Below are positions 62,593-64,000 of a stretch of 64,000 nucleotides of DNA, piece after piece (positions within the stretch are counted from its first letter, which is position 1; each line of letters begins with the position of its first letter). The DNA lies in contig NZ_FNVV01000014.1 in the NCBI RefSeq assembly GCF_900108345.1, positions 1,721,664 through 1,785,663 of the forward strand, written 5' to 3'. Both the position numbers and the translations under genes were made by a program. Below the pieces are notes generated by a model. That model saw nothing but the letters and a program-made list of their open reading frames with translations. It did no database searches and was not told the DNA's origin. The stretch is from Bacteroides ndongoniae (GTDB lineage Bacteria > Bacteroidota > Bacteroidia > Bacteroidales > Bacteroidaceae).

Positions 62593-64000
62593 ATGAATTT
62601 CTTATCATTATTTGTTCTGATTCCATTGCTGATGCTCCTCGGCCTCTGGCTGAGCCGGAACATCGCACAGATACGTGCGGTGATGGTAACCGGAGCTTCG
62701 GCTTTGCTGATTACGGCCATAGGGCTGACGATAGCCTACCTCAATGCACGGCAGGCCGGTGCCACGGACGAAATGTTGTTCTGCGCCGATGTTGCCTGGT
62801 ATCCGGCACTTCACATACACTATTCAGTAGGCGTGGACGGCATCTCCGTAGCCATGCTGCTGCTTTCGGCCATCATCGTATTCACAGGTACCTTCGCTTC
62901 CTGGCGCCTGCAACCGCTTACCAAGGAGTACTTCCTGTGGTTCACGCTGCTTTCGCTGGGTGTGTTCGGATTCTTCATCTCGACCGACCTGTTCACCATG
63001 TTCATGTTCTACGAAGTAGCCTTGATCCCAATGTATCTGCTTATCGGCGTATGGGGCAGCGGCCGCAAGGAATACTCGGCCATGAAGCTGACACTGATGC
63101 TGATGGGTGGTTCAGCCTTCCTGCTGATTGGCATCCTGGGTATCTTCTACGGTTCGGGCGGAACGACCATGAATCTGCTCGAAATTGCCCAAATGCACAA
63201 CATCCCCATTGAGCAGCAACGCATCTGGTTCCCGCTCACCTTCCTGGGATTCGGTGTGCTGGGTGCCTTGTTCCCCTTCCATACATGGAGCCCCGACGGT
63301 CATGCTTCGGCACCGACAGCTGTGTCCATGCTTCACGCCGGTGTGCTGATGAAACTGGGAGGTTACGGTTGTTTCCGCATTGCCATGTTCCTGATGCCCG
63401 AAGCTGCCAACGAACTGGGATGGATCTTCCTCGTTCTGACAGGTATCTCGGTAGTCTACGGTGCCTTCTCGGCTTGTGTACAGACCGACTTGAAATACAT
63501 CAACGCCTACTCCAGTGTGAGCCACTGTGGACTGGTGCTCTTTGCCATCCTGATGATGAATCAGACGGCCTGCACGGGTGCTGTGCTGCAGATGTTGAGC
63601 CACGGTCTGATGACGGCCCTCTTCTTCGCGCTGATCGGTATGATATACGGACGTACACACACCCGCGACATCCGCGAACTGAGAGGACTGATGAAAATCA
63701 TGCCTTTCCTCTCGGTATGCTACGTCATTGCCGGTCTTGCCAACCTCGGTTTGCCGGGTCTGAGCGGATTCGTAGCCGAAATGACCATCTTCACCGGTTC
63801 GTTCCAGGAACCTGACACCTTCCACCGTGTATGGACGGTGATTGCCTGCTGCAGCATCGTCATTACGGCAGTCTACATCCTGCGACTGGTCGGAAAGATT
63901 CTGTACGGCACCTGCACGAACGAACATCACCTGGCCTTGACCGACGCTACGTGGGACGAACGTACGGCAGTGATCATCCTGATTGTCTGTGTAGCTGCAC
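62593..64000 (+). CDS. nuoM: NADH-quinone oxidoreductase subunit M, cut by the window end
   Basis: Second antiporter-like subunit; 469 codons are visible and the frame is open to the last base, so about 20-50 codons are missing. Motifs: FMFYEVALIPMYLLIGVWG, FPFHTWSPDGHASAPTAVSMLHAGVLMKLGGYG, DLKYINAYSSVSHCGLVL, and LSHGLMTALFFALIG. Starts 27 bases behind nuoL. nuoN should follow outside the window. Confidence 0.95.
   Translation, partial: MNFLSLFVLIPLLMLLGLWLSRNIAQIRAVMVTGASALLITAIGLTIAYLNARQAGATDEMLFCADVAWYPALHIHYSVGVDGISVAMLLLSAIIVFTGTFASWRLQPLTKEYFLWFTLLSLGVFGFFISTDLFTMFMFYEVALIPMYLLIGVWGSGRKEYSAMKLTLMLMGGSAFLLIGILGIFYGSGGTTMNLLEIAQMHNIPIEQQRIWFPLTFLGFGVLGALFPFHTWSPDGHASAPTAVSMLHAGVLMKLGGYGCFRIAMFLMPEAANELGWIFLVLTGISVVYGAFSACVQTDLKYINAYSSVSHCGLVLFAILMMNQTACTGAVLQMLSHGLMTALFFALIGMIYGRTHTRDIRELRGLMKIMPFLSVCYVIAGLANLGLPGLSGFVAEMTIFTGSFQEPDTFHRVWTVIACCSIVITAVYILRLVGKILYGTCTNEHHLALTDATWDERTAVIILIVCVAA

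Noticed and set aside
1-64000. tRNA or rRNA genes
   Set aside because: I noticed no cloverleaf with a CCA end and no rRNA-like stretch while reading; a covariance-model scan would be needed to be sure.

Overview
The window is a stretch of chromosome from a gut-type Bacteroidales bacterium, most likely Bacteroides or a close relative. The evidence is the SusC/SusD pair, a one-protein hybrid two-component sensor, a MurF-alanine racemase fusion, NVEALA and BF3164-type proteins, a complex I operon with fused NuoCD and no NuoE/F/G, and promoters of the Bacteroides type (TTTG, about 19-20 bases, TAnnTTTG). The species cannot be fixed from the sequence alone. No tRNA, rRNA or CRISPR was seen.

Bases 1-24,750 form a pectin utilisation locus. 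A PL1-type pectate lyase lipoprotein, SusC, SusD and a beta-helix lipoprotein cut and import homogalacturonan pieces. A 1,495-residue hybrid sensor senses them. A minus-strand operon (GH105 unsaturated galacturonyl hydrolase, CE8 pectin methylesterase, a CE12-CE8 fusion and an acetylxylan esterase-type enzyme), plus a separate alpha/beta hydrolase, removes methyl and acetyl groups and trims unsaturated ends. A second plus-strand block holds an orphan PTS-type EIIC permease, a KduI isomerase that unexpectedly carries a signal peptide, and an ExuT-like MFS transporter. Together they suggest an unusual route in which the product of unsaturated uronate is isomerised in the periplasm and then imported.

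Bases 24,750-35,263 hold a probable small RNA, a Dna2-like helicase-nuclease, a 39-codon gene, TatC and TatA, MurF-Alr, a GSCFA protein and a VapE-type ATPase. The promoter in front of the GSCFA gene is duplicated 84 bases upstream, next to the VapE gene.

Bases 35,264-38,660 look like a decayed integrated element: remnants of an integrase and a YhcG nuclease, with a DUF5700 metalloprotease, between two copies of an 87-base sequence that is the 3' end of the neighbouring O-antigen ligase gene.

Bases 38,583-49,750 are one minus-strand gene train: a BF3164-type lipoprotein, a membrane-anchored winged-helix regulator, two NVEALA leader peptides (one with six cysteines), two more BF3164 lipoproteins, a thioredoxin-like/DUF1573 lipoprotein, a transglutaminase-like protein broken by a frameshift, signal peptidase I and an O-antigen-ligase/TPR membrane protein. 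Its base composition changes abruptly inside genes, which suggests recombination. It is the best candidate here for an undescribed system, perhaps for maturing and displaying secreted Cys-rich peptides.

Bases 50,133-64,000 are core genes: dxs, trkA and trkH overlapping in one operon, a small secreted protein of unknown function, and nuoA-B-CD-H-I-J-K-L-M, with nuoM cut by the window end.

At a finer scale, three intergenic regions (8,642-8,842, 17,991-18,122 and 35,786-36,027) carry degenerate tandem arrays with a 22-base period, each close behind a stop codon. I know of no named family for them.
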